51,975 bases of DNA, taken from NCBI GenBank assembly GCA_044375625.1, contig JBILMH010000009.1, positions 1 through 51,975 on the forward strand, given 5' to 3'. The notes beneath the pieces were generated by a model. That model was not told the origin of the DNA and ran no database searches. It saw only the letters and a program-made list of their open reading frames with translations. The DNA is from CAISOG01 sp044375625 (GTDB lineage Bacteria; Pseudomonadota; Alphaproteobacteria; CAISOG01). Positions within the stretch are counted from its first letter, which is position 1; each line of letters opens with the position of its first letter. The position numbers were made by a program, and so were the translations under genes. Positions 41,247-50,762 of this stretch are shown in pieces.

Positions 41247-42350
41247 ATGACGGGGGTAGCCGCAGCCATGACCAACAACGGCGCAACCACGGATGCCGCT
41301 GTCCTTAACGGTTCAACGGATAGCTGGCTGGATGAGGTTGCCGCCTGTAGCCAGTTGGAGCAGTTGGAGCAGTTGCGGGTTGACCTGCTAGGTCGCAAAG
41401 GCCGCTTGACCGAACAGCTGAAAAGCCTATCAACCCTGCCCATCGACGAACGGCGTGAGCGCGGCGCGGCGCTGAATCAGCAGCGGGAGCGGTTGGAGGC
41501 CGCCATTGCCAGCCGCAAACAGGCTTTGCAGAATGCCGCCCTCGCCGAACGGCTGGCCAACGAATCCATCGACCTAACCCTGTCCCCACGACCAGAGCGG
41601 CAGGGGCGGGTGCATCCAATCAGCCAGACCACCGCCGAACTGCTGACCATCTTTCGCGGCCTGGGTTTTGCCGTGGGTGAGGGATCGGACGTGGTGGACG
41701 ATTGGGACAATTTCGGCAGCCTGAATTTTCAACCGCATCATCCCGCCCGCGAAAGCCAGGACAGTTTTTTCTTGAAGGGGAAGGATGCCAACGGCCTGCC
41801 CACCCTGCTGCGCACCCAAACCTCCTCAGCCCAAATAAAGCTGATGCGGCAATTTGGCGCGCCGCTGGCGATGGTGGTGCCGGGTAAGGTCTATCGGCAG
41901 GACAGCGATGCCACCCATTCGCCAATGTTTCATCAGCTGGAAGGCTTTGTGATTGATCGCGGCATCAGCTTTGCCCATCTTAAGGGCTGTTTGCAGGCGG
42001 TGTTAACCCGCTTTTTCGGCATTCCCGAGCTGCCCATGCGTTTTCGCCCCCATTACTTTCCCTTCACCGAACCGTCGGCAGAGGTTGATATTGCCTGGTC
42101 ACGGTCAAAGGGGCGGATTGACCGCGATGGCGACAAATGGCTGGAAATTTTGGGTGCGGGCATGATTCACCCCACCGTGCTGCGCAACGGCGGTATTGAT
42201 CCCAACGAATATCAGGGCTTTGCCTTTGGCATGGGGCTGGATCGCCTGACCATGCTGAAATACGGCATTAAGGATTTGCGCCCCTTCTTTGAGGGCGATT
42301 TGCGCTGGTTGGGTCATTATGGCTTCAGCCCGTTTGGGGGGGCATCATGA
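41247..42350 (+). CDS. pheS: Phenylalanyl-tRNA synthetase alpha subunit
   Basis: Catalytic subunit of the alpha2-beta2 class II synthetase. The 367-aa protein has an N-terminal coiled coil (about 25-100) for tRNA contact. Class II motif 1 lies near HPISQTTAELLTIF, motif 2 at GKVYRQDSDATHSPMFHQLEGFVID, and motif 3 at GFAFGMGLDRLTMLKYGI. A second ATG at 41268 could be the start. It overlaps pheT by 4 nt (ATGA). Confidence 0.97.
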   Translation: MTGVAAAMTNNGATTDAAVLNGSTDSWLDEVAACSQLEQLEQLRVDLLGRKGRLTEQLKSLSTLPIDERRERGAALNQQRERLEAAIASRKQALQNAALAERLANESIDLTLSPRPERQGRVHPISQTTAELLTIFRGLGFAVGEGSDVVDDWDNFGSLNFQPHHPARESQDSFFLKGKDANGLPTLLRTQTSSAQIKLMRQFGAPLAMVVPGKVYRQDSDATHSPMFHQLEGFVIDRGISFAHLKGCLQAVLTRFFGIPELPMRFRPHYFPFTEPSAEVDIAWSRSKGRIDRDGDKWLEILGAGMIHPTVLRNGGIDPNEYQGFAFGMGLDRLTMLKYGIKDLRPFFEGDLRWLGHYGFSPFGGAS

Positions 42351-44803
42351 AACTGACCCTTAATTGGTTGAAAGATCATCTGGCCACCACGGCCAGCCTG
42401 CAGGAAATTACCGAAGCCCTGACCAACATTGGCCATGAGGTTGATGGAGTGGTGGATCGCGCCGAGGGGCTGGGCGACTTTACGGTCGCCAAGATTGTCA
42501 AAACCATGCCGCACCCCAACGCCGATCGGCTAAAAGTTTGCGTGGTGGAGACCGCCAGCGGCAACCGCCAGATTGTTTGCGGCGCCCCCAATGCGCGGGA
42601 GGGGTTGATGGTGGCCTTAGCGTTGCCCGGCCATGTTATTCCCTCAACAGGCAAAAAATTGACTGAGGGTAAGATTCGCGATGTGGTGTCGGAGGGGATG
42701 TTGTGTTCGGCGCGTGAGCTGGGCTTGGGTGCAGAGGATGCGGGCATTATGGAATTGCCCAGCGATGCCGTTATCGGCCAAAAGCTGGTGGAGCTGTTGG
42801 GGCTGGATGACCCGCTGATTGATCTGGATCTGACCCCCAACCGCGCCGATTGCTTTGGCGTGCGCGGCCTGGCGCGGGATTTGGCAGCGGCAGGGTTGGG
42901 AACGCTGCGCCCTGAGGAGCCGCTTAGCCTGCCCACCGCGGCGCCATGCCCGATTGCGGTGCAGCTGGATTTCCCCGTCGAGGCGGCCGACGCCTGCCCG
43001 CTGTTTACCGCCCGCCTGATTCGCGGTGTTCGCAATGGCGCCAGCCCCGATTGGCTGCAACAGCGGCTGTTGGCGGTTGGCATCAACCCCCATTCGGTGC
43101 TGGTGGATATTACCAATTATCTGAACCTGGATCGCTGTCGCCCGCTGCATGTGTTCGACGCCGATCGTCTGGCGGGGCAGCAGCTGACCCTACGTCTGGC
43201 GGAGGAGGGGGAGTCGTTTCGCGGCCTGAACGAAAAGGATTATCGCCTGAAGGCTGGCATGACGGTGATTTGCGACGATTCGGGCGTTATCAGCCTGGCC
43301 GGCGTGATGGGGGGGGAGGGCAGCAGTTGCAGCGCGACCACCACCAACCTGCTGTTGGAATCGGCCTGGTTTGACCCCGTTCGGATTGCAAAGGCTGGAC
43401 GCGCCCTGGATATTCGCAGCGATGCGCGGCAACGGTTTGAGCGCGGGGTTGACCCCGACAGCACCCTGACAGGACTGGATCTGGCCACCCAGATGATTCT
43501 GACCCTGGCGGGCGATGACCAAACCACGGTGAGTGAGGCGGTGGTGGCGGGCAAGTTGGACTTTCAAACGCCGCGCCAGATTGACTTTGACTATGGGTTG
43601 GTTAGCCGCCTGGGCGGAATCGACCTGACGCCTGAACAGATTGGCCAGCATTTGATGGCAATCGGTTGCAGCCTGACCGCGGCCAAAAATGGCATGATCA
43701 CGGTAACGGTGCCCAGTTGGCGCCACGATCTAAGCATCCCCGAAGATTTGGTGGAGGAGGTGTTGCGGCTGCTTGGTTATGGCCAGGTTCCCGCCGCCCT
43801 GCCACCCGTGCCCGTCATGAAAATGGCGAAGCGGCAGCCCGATTGGTTGGGGCGTGCCGAAACCGCCCGCCGCCTGCTGGCCAGCCGTGGGTTGGTGGAG
43901 ACCATGACTTTTTCCTTTGTTGATGCGGCGGTGGCGGAGCGGTTTTTGCCCGTGGGCAAAGCGCTGAACGATGATTTGCGCCTGACCAACCCGATTGCCC
44001 ATGATTTGAACTGCATGCGCCCCAACGTGCTGATTGGCTTGTTGCAGGCGGCCGTCCGCAACCAAAGCTATGGCGTGACCGATGGCGGGTGGTTTGAGGT
44101 GGCACCGATCTATCATGCCACCAGCGTTAAGCCTGACGGCTCCCCGATTCAGGAAGTGCAGCTGGCAGGCTTGCGGATGGGGCAAACCCATCAACGGCAC
44201 TGGGCAAGCAAACCAAGGCCTGTCGATTTCTATGATGCTAAGGGTGACCTGCTGGCCGTCGCTGCCGAATTGGGCTTAAAGCCCAGCGCGCTGAAGCTGC
44301 AACCGCTGAGTGACCATCCCGCCTATCACCCTGGCCAGGCCGTAGCGTTTTATCTGTCGCCGCACAAACCCCCTGTGGCGGTGGCGGGCGTTCTGCACCC
44401 CAGGTTGCTGCAATTGTTGGATCTGCCCGAACCGATGGTGGCGTTTGAGTTGTTCCTGGATCGCCTGCCCCCGATTGCGGCGGCGCAGGATCCCCGCAAG
44501 TCCGATTATCAGATCAACCCGTTGCAACCCGTGGTGCGCGATATCGCCCTGATCATGCCAGAGGGGCTGGCGGTGGGTGAGGTGGTGAAGGCCTTAGAGG
44601 ATCAGCGGGAACCGTTGGTCAGCACCATTGAGGTGTTTGATGTCTATCGCGGTGCGCCGTTGGCAGCGGGGGAGAAGTCGGTGGCCATCAGCCTGACCCT
44701 GCAACCCCAGGGTGAAGCATTGCAGGATGAACAGATTCAGGGCATCGTGACCAAACTAACCGACCAGGCCTGCCGCCAAACCGGCGCCAAATTGCGGGCG
44801 TGA
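42347..44803 (+). CDS. pheT: Phenylalanyl-tRNA synthetase beta subunit
   Basis: Structural and editing subunit of PheRS, 818 aa, a normal length. Domains in order: N-terminal start (KLTLNWLKDHL), EMAP/tRNA-binding OB domain (about 45-150, VCVVETASGNRQIVCGAPN), B3/B4 editing domain, B5 domain near 405-475, catalytic-like core, and C-terminal ferredoxin-fold anticodon-binding domain from about 725 (VVRDIALIMPEGLAVGEVV; YRGAPLAAGEKSVAISLTLQ). Translationally coupled to pheS and lysA. Confidence 0.97.
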   Translation: MKLTLNWLKDHLATTASLQEITEALTNIGHEVDGVVDRAEGLGDFTVAKIVKTMPHPNADRLKVCVVETASGNRQIVCGAPNAREGLMVALALPGHVIPSTGKKLTEGKIRDVVSEGMLCSARELGLGAEDAGIMELPSDAVIGQKLVELLGLDDPLIDLDLTPNRADCFGVRGLARDLAAAGLGTLRPEEPLSLPTAAPCPIAVQLDFPVEAADACPLFTARLIRGVRNGASPDWLQQRLLAVGINPHSVLVDITNYLNLDRCRPLHVFDADRLAGQQLTLRLAEEGESFRGLNEKDYRLKAGMTVICDDSGVISLAGVMGGEGSSCSATTTNLLLESAWFDPVRIAKAGRALDIRSDARQRFERGVDPDSTLTGLDLATQMILTLAGDDQTTVSEAVVAGKLDFQTPRQIDFDYGLVSRLGGIDLTPEQIGQHLMAIGCSLTAAKNGMITVTVPSWRHDLSIPEDLVEEVLRLLGYGQVPAALPPVPVMKMAKRQPDWLGRAETARRLLASRGLVETMTFSFVDAAVAERFLPVGKALNDDLRLTNPIAHDLNCMRPNVLIGLLQAAVRNQSYGVTDGGWFEVAPIYHATSVKPDGSPIQEVQLAGLRMGQTHQRHWASKPRPVDFYDAKGDLLAVAAELGLKPSALKLQPLSDHPAYHPGQAVAFYLSPHKPPVAVAGVLHPRLLQLLDLPEPMVAFELFLDRLPPIAAAQDPRKSDYQINPLQPVVRDIALIMPEGLAVGEVVKALEDQREPLVSTIEVFDVYRGAPLAAGEKSVAISLTLQPQGEALQDEQIQGIVTKLTDQACRQTGAKLRA

Positions 44804-46206
44804 TGGCACAGAATCCGACTCCAACACCGCCGCTGCCCCCGCCCCCGTTAGAAACCAATCAACGTATTTGGCCGCTAACCGCTGAGGTTAATGCCGCAGG
44901 GCATCTGGCGGTTGGGGGTTGCGACCTGGTTGAGCTGGCCAAGCAGTATGGTACCCCATTGTATGTGATTGATGAGGCTGGCGTGCGCACCGCCGCCCGT
45001 GGCTATGTGGACGGAATGGCGCGATGCTATCCTGGCGACAGTTTGGTCATCTACGCCTCCAAAGCCTGGAACATGTTGGCACTATGCGCGTTGATGCAGC
45101 AGGAGGGGGTGGGCATTGATGTGGTATCGGGGGGGGAGTTGGCCACCGCCCTGCAAGCGGGGGTTGATCCGACCCGCATCTATTTCCATGGCAACAACAA
45201 GTCGGATCAGGAGTTGGCGGCGGCATTGGCGGCGGGTATCACCCTGGTGGTTGACAATTGGTTAGAGTTGGAAACGCTGCATCGCCTGACTTTGCAGAAT
45301 GGGCAGGCGCAAAATGGGCAAGATCAGCCTGGCAAAGACAAGCCCCGCATCATGCTGCGGCTGACCCCTGGTATCGAATGCCACACCCACGACTATATTC
45401 GCACCGGCCATCTTGACAGCAAATTTGGTTTTGACCCCGATGAGGTGACAGGGCTGTTTGACTGGCTGCTGGCCAACCCGCAGCTGCAGGCGGTCGGCCT
45501 GCACGCCCATATTGGATCCCAGATTTTTGAGCTGCAACCGCATCGGGATCTGGCCAATGGCATGGTGGAAATTTACGCGCGCGGGCGGCAGTTGGGATTG
45601 CCCTTTAGCGAGCTGAACATCGGCGGTGGGTTGGGCATTTGCTATACATTGGATGATGACCCGCCCGCCATTTCGGTTTGGGTGGAAACGGTTGCCGCGG
45701 CGGTGGCCGCCGCCTGCGACACCATCGCCGTACCCTATCCCAAGCTGATTTGTGAGCCTGGTCGATCCCTGATTGGATCTTCGGGCATTACTGTGTACCA
45801 GGTTGGAGCGCGCAAGACGGTGCCCAATGTCCGCACCTATGTGTCGGTGGATGGCGGCATGTCCGACAATCCCAGGCCGATTACCTATGGTGCCAGCTAC
45901 AGCGCGCTGCTGGCCAACCGCCCAAGGGCGGCGGCGGATGAGTTGGTCACCGTTGCGGGTAAGCATTGTGAATCGGGCGATGTGCTGTTGCGCGATGTGA
46001 TGCTGCCCACCATGCAGGCGGGCGACTTGCTGGTGGTGTTTGCTACCGGCGCCTATAACGCCTCGATGGCCTCCAACTACAACCGCCTGCCGCGCCCCGC
46101 CGCGGTTATGGTGCGCGATGGCCAGTCCGCCGTGGTGATGGTGCGGGAAACGGTAGAGGATTTGTTGCGTCAAGACCGCATGCCGCCGCAATGGCAAAAG
46201 GCTTAG
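44803..46206 (+). CDS. lysA: Diaminopimelate decarboxylase (LysA)
   Basis: Decarboxylates meso-diaminopimelate to lysine, using PLP. The 467-aa fold-III enzyme has the PLP lysine in YASKAWN, HGNNKSDQEL, HAHIGSQI, the glycine loop LNIGGGLGICY, CEPGRSLIGSSG, and the catalytic Cys in GKHCESGDVLLRD. A Gln/Asn/Gly-rich insert (NGQAQNGQDQPGKDK) from a 15-bp repeat interrupts the barrel before PRIMLRLTPG. The start is an ATG overlapping the pheT stop by 1 nt, or a GTG one codon earlier. It is the second LysA-family decarboxylase in the window, and unlike the one at 8311-9813 it has all canonical motifs. Confidence 0.94.
   Translation: MAQNPTPTPPLPPPPLETNQRIWPLTAEVNAAGHLAVGGCDLVELAKQYGTPLYVIDEAGVRTAARGYVDGMARCYPGDSLVIYASKAWNMLALCALMQQEGVGIDVVSGGELATALQAGVDPTRIYFHGNNKSDQELAAALAAGITLVVDNWLELETLHRLTLQNGQAQNGQDQPGKDKPRIMLRLTPGIECHTHDYIRTGHLDSKFGFDPDEVTGLFDWLLANPQLQAVGLHAHIGSQIFELQPHRDLANGMVEIYARGRQLGLPFSELNIGGGLGICYTLDDDPPAISVWVETVAAAVAAACDTIAVPYPKLICEPGRSLIGSSGITVYQVGARKTVPNVRTYVSVDGGMSDNPRPITYGASYSALLANRPRAAADELVTVAGKHCESGDVLLRDVMLPTMQAGDLLVVFATGAYNASMASNYNRLPRPAAVMVRDGQSAVVMVRETVEDLLRQDRMPPQWQKA
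45294..45323 (+). repeat. 15-bp degenerate tandem repeat in lysA
   Basis: Two units of the form CA(G/A)AATGGGCA(G/A)GCG lie in tandem and encode the NGQAQNGQD insert of LysA. In frame, within a non-conserved surface loop. Confidence 0.65.
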
Positions 46207-46250
46207 CCTGCCGCGCCCCGTCCAATCGTCGTCACCATGGGGGAACCCGC

Positions 46251-47513
46251 CTAGGACAGGGATTGGATCCAATGCACGGCTAGGCCGCTGGCCAGCATCA
46301 GGGTCAGAATCGGCGCGCAGATGACCAACAGGCGGCCGCTGCCCACCCGATGAATCAGCACCAATTTCGCCACCATATTGGTGGTCAGCGCCAGCAAGAT
46401 GGACAGCGATGCCGCCTCAATCGGGATGCCGCCCGAATTGGCAACGCTGCCGATGGCCAGGGTGATGGCGCGCACGCTGAACAACCCACCGATGACCGAG
46501 GTCAGATAGATTCCATCGGTGCCAAACAGCCGCACGATTAGGGTGACAAGAATCAGGGATGCCGAGATCACCAACGCAAAGGTGCCCGTGCGCTTCAGGG
46601 TCAGGGGGTTATCCAAATTCAGGTTGATAACCCTATCCTTGCGCATGGATCGTTTGGGCAGGGTTAGCAGCCCTAAGGCAATTACCAAACCCACCAGGCA
46701 GGGGGCAATCAAAATCATGCTAAGTTGCGTTGAGGCAATGGGCGCAATGGTGTGCAAGGTGATCAGCTGTATCAACATCGATGCGACTTCGGCCAACACA
46801 ATGCTGCTGACCACCAGTCGGCCAGGGTTGTTGGTTGTGCGGGTGTGCGCGGCCAGGTTTAGGGTGGTGGTGGTGGCAGAAACCAATCCGCCGAACAGCC
46901 CGACCAGGATGATGCCCGATCCCGCCCCCAGGGCGCGTCCAGTGATATAGGCGCCAAACTCAACGCCCGAAATCAACACAAATAGCAACCAAATTTTGGT
47001 GGGGTTAATCAGTGACCAGGGATCAATATAGTGATTGGGTAGCAACGGCAGGATGACAAAGGCAATCACCAAAAAGACCAGGGCGGCGGTCATTTCCTTT
47101 TCGCTGATACCCGAATGGGCAAAGCTGTGCACCCGTTCCTTCGCGGCCAGCAGTACCAGCAGCATGATGGCCAGGATGATCGCCAGCTGCCCATCGCGAT
47201 AGCCCAAATAGCCTAGCACAAAGGTGGCCAGGGCGGCCGTTTCGGTGGTCAAGCCCGCCTGCAGGAATTTGGTGGCCACGCATTTGCGAATATAGCCAGC
47301 GGTGATGACGATCACCACAAAGGATCCCACCACCGCCTGAATAAAGGTGGTGCCAATATGGGCGGTCAACGCCCCCAGCAGGGTAATGATGGTGATGGTG
47401 CGCACCCCAAAGGATGAATTGGTACCATCCTTTGATTTGGTGCGTTCCCGTTCAATGCCAATGACGATACCAATGGCCAGCGCGACCAAAAAGGGCTTAA
47501 GAATTTCTAACAC
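46251..47513 (-). CDS. MgtC/DUF4010 family membrane protein
   Basis: An integral membrane protein of about 420 aa with roughly 11-12 hydrophobic segments. The N-terminal third is an MgtC/SapB domain (LVALAIGIVIGIERERTKSKDG, VRTITIITLLGALTAHIG), followed by a DUF4010 region (GVEFGAYITGRALGAGSGIILVGLFGGLVSATTTTLNLA). Function is not settled; MgtC relatives affect Mg limitation and ATP synthase, and a transport role is possible. I prefer a GTG start at 47513 because a G-rich Shine-Dalgarno lies 7-8 bp upstream; a TTG at 47570 would add 19 polar residues. Confidence 0.85.
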   Translation of the reverse strand: MLEILKPFLVALAIGIVIGIERERTKSKDGTNSSFGVRTITIITLLGALTAHIGTTFIQAVVGSFVVIVITAGYIRKCVATKFLQAGLTTETAALATFVLGYLGYRDGQLAIILAIMLLVLLAAKERVHSFAHSGISEKEMTAALVFLVIAFVILPLLPNHYIDPWSLINPTKIWLLFVLISGVEFGAYITGRALGAGSGIILVGLFGGLVSATTTTLNLAAHTRTTNNPGRLVVSSIVLAEVASMLIQLITLHTIAPIASTQLSMILIAPCLVGLVIALGLLTLPKRSMRKDRVINLNLDNPLTLKRTGTFALVISASLILVTLIVRLFGTDGIYLTSVIGGLFSVRAITLAIGSVANSGGIPIEAASLSILLALTTNMVAKLVLIHRVGSGRLLVICAPILTLMLASGLAVHWIQSLS

Positions 47514-47732
47514 AGCAGCATCCCCCCCTTTTTGGGACGTGGAAGATTGGTCGGCAATCGTGATGGGCAACTTGCCCCACAGGTGGAGCGTTGGTTGTCA
47601 TTGGCGCATGTTGCGAGAAAAGAGGCAACAATCTTCAGGCTAATCGCTAATTGTTAACAAATTGTTCTTTTGATGTCGGGAGTATTGCATTGTTCCCTTG
47701 CCTTCTTGGGGCAGTTCCTTAGATTAGCGGTT

Positions 47733-49547
47733 ATGGAAAAATCACCCAACATGCCGCTGTCCCGTATTCGCAACTTTGCCATCATCGCCCACATCGATCA
47801 TGGCAAATCGACGCTGGCCGACCGCCTTATCCAAATCTGTGGCGGGCTAGAACTGCGCGAGATGAAGGAGCAGGTGTTAGACTCGTTGGAAATTGAGCGG
47901 GAACGGGGCATTACCATTAAGGCGCAGACCGCCCGTCTGGCTTACAAGGCGCAAGATGGCTTGGTTTACCAGCTGAATCTTATCGATACCCCCGGCCATG
48001 TCGATTTTTCTTATGAGGTCAGCCGCGCTCTGGCCGCCTGCGAGGGATCCCTGCTGGTGGTCGATGCGGCGCAGGGGGTGGAGGCGCAAACGCTGGCCAA
48101 TGTTTATAAGGCGTTGGATCAGAATCATGAAATTGTGCCGGTCATCAATAAGGTCGATTTGCCTTCAGCCGATGTGCCACGGGTGCAACAGCAGATTGAG
48201 GATGTTATCGGCCTGGACGCACACGACGCCGTGCTGATTTCCGCCAAGACGGGGTTGGGGATTGATGCGGTGTTGGAGGCCTTGGTCACCCGCCTGCCGC
48301 CCCCTGTTGGCGATGAAAACGCGCCGTTGCAGGCGTTGGTAATCGACAGCTGGTACGATGCCTATGTCGGGGTGGTCGCCCTGGTACGGGTGAAGCAGGG
48401 GGTGGTGCGTAAGGGGCAAAAGCTGCGCTTTATGGGCAGCGGCGCGGTGCAGATTGCCGATGATATTGGCTTTTTCACGCCAAAGGCGGTGTCAACTGGG
48501 GTGCTGTACCCTGGCGAGGTTGGTTTTGTGACCGCCGGCATCAAAAGCCTGCGCGATTGTCGGGTGGGCGACACCCTGACCGATGATAAGGCGCCCGCGG
48601 CCAGCATGTTGCCAGGGTTTGAGGCGGTGTTGCCGGTGGTGTTCTGCGGCCTGTACCCCGTGGACAGCGGCGATTTTGAAAAGCTGCGCGAAAGCCTGGA
48701 TAAGCTGACCCTGAACGATTCCAGCCTGATCTATGAGCCCTACAACTCGATTGCCTTAGGTTTTGGTTTCCGTTGCGGCTTTTTGGGGCTGTTGCATATG
48801 GAAATTGTGCAGGAGCGGTTGGAGAGGGAATTCAACCTGGATCTAATCGCCACCGCGCCATCGGTGGTCTATCACGCCTATCTGAACGATGGCAGCATGA
48901 TGGAGATTCGCAACCCCGCCGACCTGCCCGACAGCAACCGATTGGAACGGTTGGAGGAGCCGTGGATTAAGGCCACCATCTTTTGCCTGTCCGAACAGCT
49001 GGGGGGGGTGTTGACCCTGTGCACCGAACGGCGCGGGGTGCAGGTTGATTTGACCTATGTCGGCAATCGGGCGATGGCGGTTTATCGACTGCCCCTGGCG
49101 GAGGTGGTGTTTGACTTTCATGACCGCCTAAAATCCCTAAGCCGTGGCTATGCCAGCTTTGACTATGCCCTGGATGGCTATGCCGCCAGCGAATTGGTGC
49201 GGGTCAGCATCCTGGTCAATGGCGAGCCGTTGGACGCGCTGGCCATGATTACCCACCGCAGCACTTCGGAGCATCGCGGGCGCGCCCTGTGTGCCAAGCT
49301 GAAGGATGTTATCCCCGCCCAGATGTTCCCCATCGCCCTGCAGGCGGCCATCGGCGGGCGGATCATTGCCCGCGAAACCATTAAGGCGTTGCGCAAAGAC
49401 GTGTTGGCCAAATGCTATGGCGGCGACATCAGCCGCAAACGCAAGCTGTTGGATAAGCAAAAGGAGGGGAAAAAGCGGATGCGGCAGGTTGGACGGGTCG
49501 AGATCCCCCAAGATGCCTTCATTGCCGCGTTGAAACTGGATAGCTAG
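47733..49547 (+). CDS. lepA: Elongation factor 4 (LepA)
   Basis: Ribosome-associated GTPase that back-translocates or remodels stalled and initiating ribosomes. The 604-aa protein has G1 AHIDHGKST, G2 ERGITIKAQTARL, G3 DTPGHVDFSYEV and G4 NKVDLP, then EF-G-like domains II, III and V and the LepA-specific C-terminal domain (AKCYGGDISRKRKLLDKQKEGKKRMRQVG). The start is the ATG at 47733 or the ATG at 47751; neither has a strong ribosome binding site. The frame is open to 47670 but those residues look unlike the family. Confidence 0.97.
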   Translation: MEKSPNMPLSRIRNFAIIAHIDHGKSTLADRLIQICGGLELREMKEQVLDSLEIERERGITIKAQTARLAYKAQDGLVYQLNLIDTPGHVDFSYEVSRALAACEGSLLVVDAAQGVEAQTLANVYKALDQNHEIVPVINKVDLPSADVPRVQQQIEDVIGLDAHDAVLISAKTGLGIDAVLEALVTRLPPPVGDENAPLQALVIDSWYDAYVGVVALVRVKQGVVRKGQKLRFMGSGAVQIADDIGFFTPKAVSTGVLYPGEVGFVTAGIKSLRDCRVGDTLTDDKAPAASMLPGFEAVLPVVFCGLYPVDSGDFEKLRESLDKLTLNDSSLIYEPYNSIALGFGFRCGFLGLLHMEIVQERLEREFNLDLIATAPSVVYHAYLNDGSMMEIRNPADLPDSNRLERLEEPWIKATIFCLSEQLGGVLTLCTERRGVQVDLTYVGNRAMAVYRLPLAEVVFDFHDRLKSLSRGYASFDYALDGYAASELVRVSILVNGEPLDALAMITHRSTSEHRGRALCAKLKDVIPAQMFPIALQAAIGGRIIARETIKALRKDVLAKCYGGDISRKRKLLDKQKEGKKRMRQVGRVEIPQDAFIAALKLDS

Positions 49548-49657
49548 GGGTTGCCCGAACCGTTTCTGCTAAAAGCCAACCGACACTGCCCGCTTGCAGT
49601 TAATGGGGAGCTACCAAGTGGCAGCCCCCCATCACGATAGGCCTTAGAGGTCGAGCC

Positions 49658-50680
49658 TTAGAATGCCCACTGCCAGCCCAGTTGCAGGCGATAGTCCATA
49701 TCGGGTTGCACGCCTGAATAGCGCTGATAGGCGGGCAGGCCGAATTCGACGGCCAGTCGTTGTCCCGCCAGCACCCCCAGATTCTCACCCGCCAACAGGT
49801 TCAGCCCGACATTGGCCATCACCCTTTCCCCATCCAGCTCACTGGGATTTGCGCCGGCAATAGCCTTCAAAGGCAGGCTGGTGTTGCGCCCCGACACATC
49901 GTCCCACCGTTCGCCATCCAGGCGCAGGGAAAGGCTGGCAAAGTCGGTAACATTGCGGGCAATCCATCCTGTCGCGGTGTATTCGTTGCCAAGACGATAA
50001 CCCTTACTGTTTTCCCCCACGCGAATGGTGTTCAGGGTTTGCGCGCCCCATGACCAGTCGCCCATCGATCCGTTATAGGTGGCGCCGATAATCGGATCCA
50101 CCGTACCGCTACCAAACTGCATCTGATAGGGCAGGTTGTAGACCTTATCGTGGTGATCGGTGAAGGTTTCATCAATCGAACCCGTAGGCAGGCTGAGCCC
50201 CAGGTTTAGATGCACCGCCTGACGATTGGCTTCATCCTCCTTCTTGTAGAGGGAATAAAGACCCATGACGTCGGTATCGCCAAAACCTTCGACACGATGT
50301 TTGTGGATATGCCCCCCGCCGTGCGACGATTGGTGGGTCATATCCATCGACATATATTGTGGCATGATCATTAGGGTGAGGTCATCGGTGATGCCGTACA
50401 TCACCTCAACCATATGCATCTCCATATCCATTTCGACGGCGGCCTCACCATAAGCCTTCATTACGCTGGCGTTGCTGACCTTACTGGTGCCAGAGCGATA
50501 GCCGGATGTGCGGGATCGTTCGTAGTCATAGCCGACCATCCACTCCCCCTTCTTATGCAAATGGTCACCTTCAACCCCGATAGGGGCATGGTCGGTGGGT
50601 GTTTTGCGGTCATCCGCTTGTGCAGATGAGACCGCCAACAGGGCAAGCGCGAAGGCGCCCGCACCAATAAAGTGCTTCAT
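49658..50680 (-). CDS. Met/His-rich outer-membrane beta-barrel protein
   Basis: A 340-aa secreted protein with a signal peptide (GAFALALLAVSSAQA, cleaved near 22) and a C-terminus ending in Phe (QWAF), usual for outer-membrane barrels. It is rich in alternating beta strands. The mature start APIGVEGDHLHKKGEWMVGY and the Met/His-rich part (EMDMEMHMVEVMYG, MSMDMTHQSSHGGGHIHKHRVEG) resemble a transporter-like barrel family (phenol-MetA type) often found beside copper-resistance genes. Many Met and His residues point to copper or another soft metal. AAAGGA precedes the ATG. It lies 82 bp downstream of the DUF2946-like gene on the same strand. Confidence 0.78.
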   Translation of the reverse strand: MKHFIGAGAFALALLAVSSAQADDRKTPTDHAPIGVEGDHLHKKGEWMVGYDYERSRTSGYRSGTSKVSNASVMKAYGEAAVEMDMEMHMVEVMYGITDDLTLMIMPQYMSMDMTHQSSHGGGHIHKHRVEGFGDTDVMGLYSLYKKEDEANRQAVHLNLGLSLPTGSIDETFTDHHDKVYNLPYQMQFGSGTVDPIIGATYNGSMGDWSWGAQTLNTIRVGENSKGYRLGNEYTATGWIARNVTDFASLSLRLDGERWDDVSGRNTSLPLKAIAGANPSELDGERVMANVGLNLLAGENLGVLAGQRLAVEFGLPAYQRYSGVQPDMDYRLQLGWQWAF

Positions 50681-50762
50681 AACTTTTCCTTTGAAATGAT
50701 GATAATGATGGCCACCCCTAGCAAGAGGGATGGCAGGTGTTTTTTGTTAGAGCGTTTTCGCT

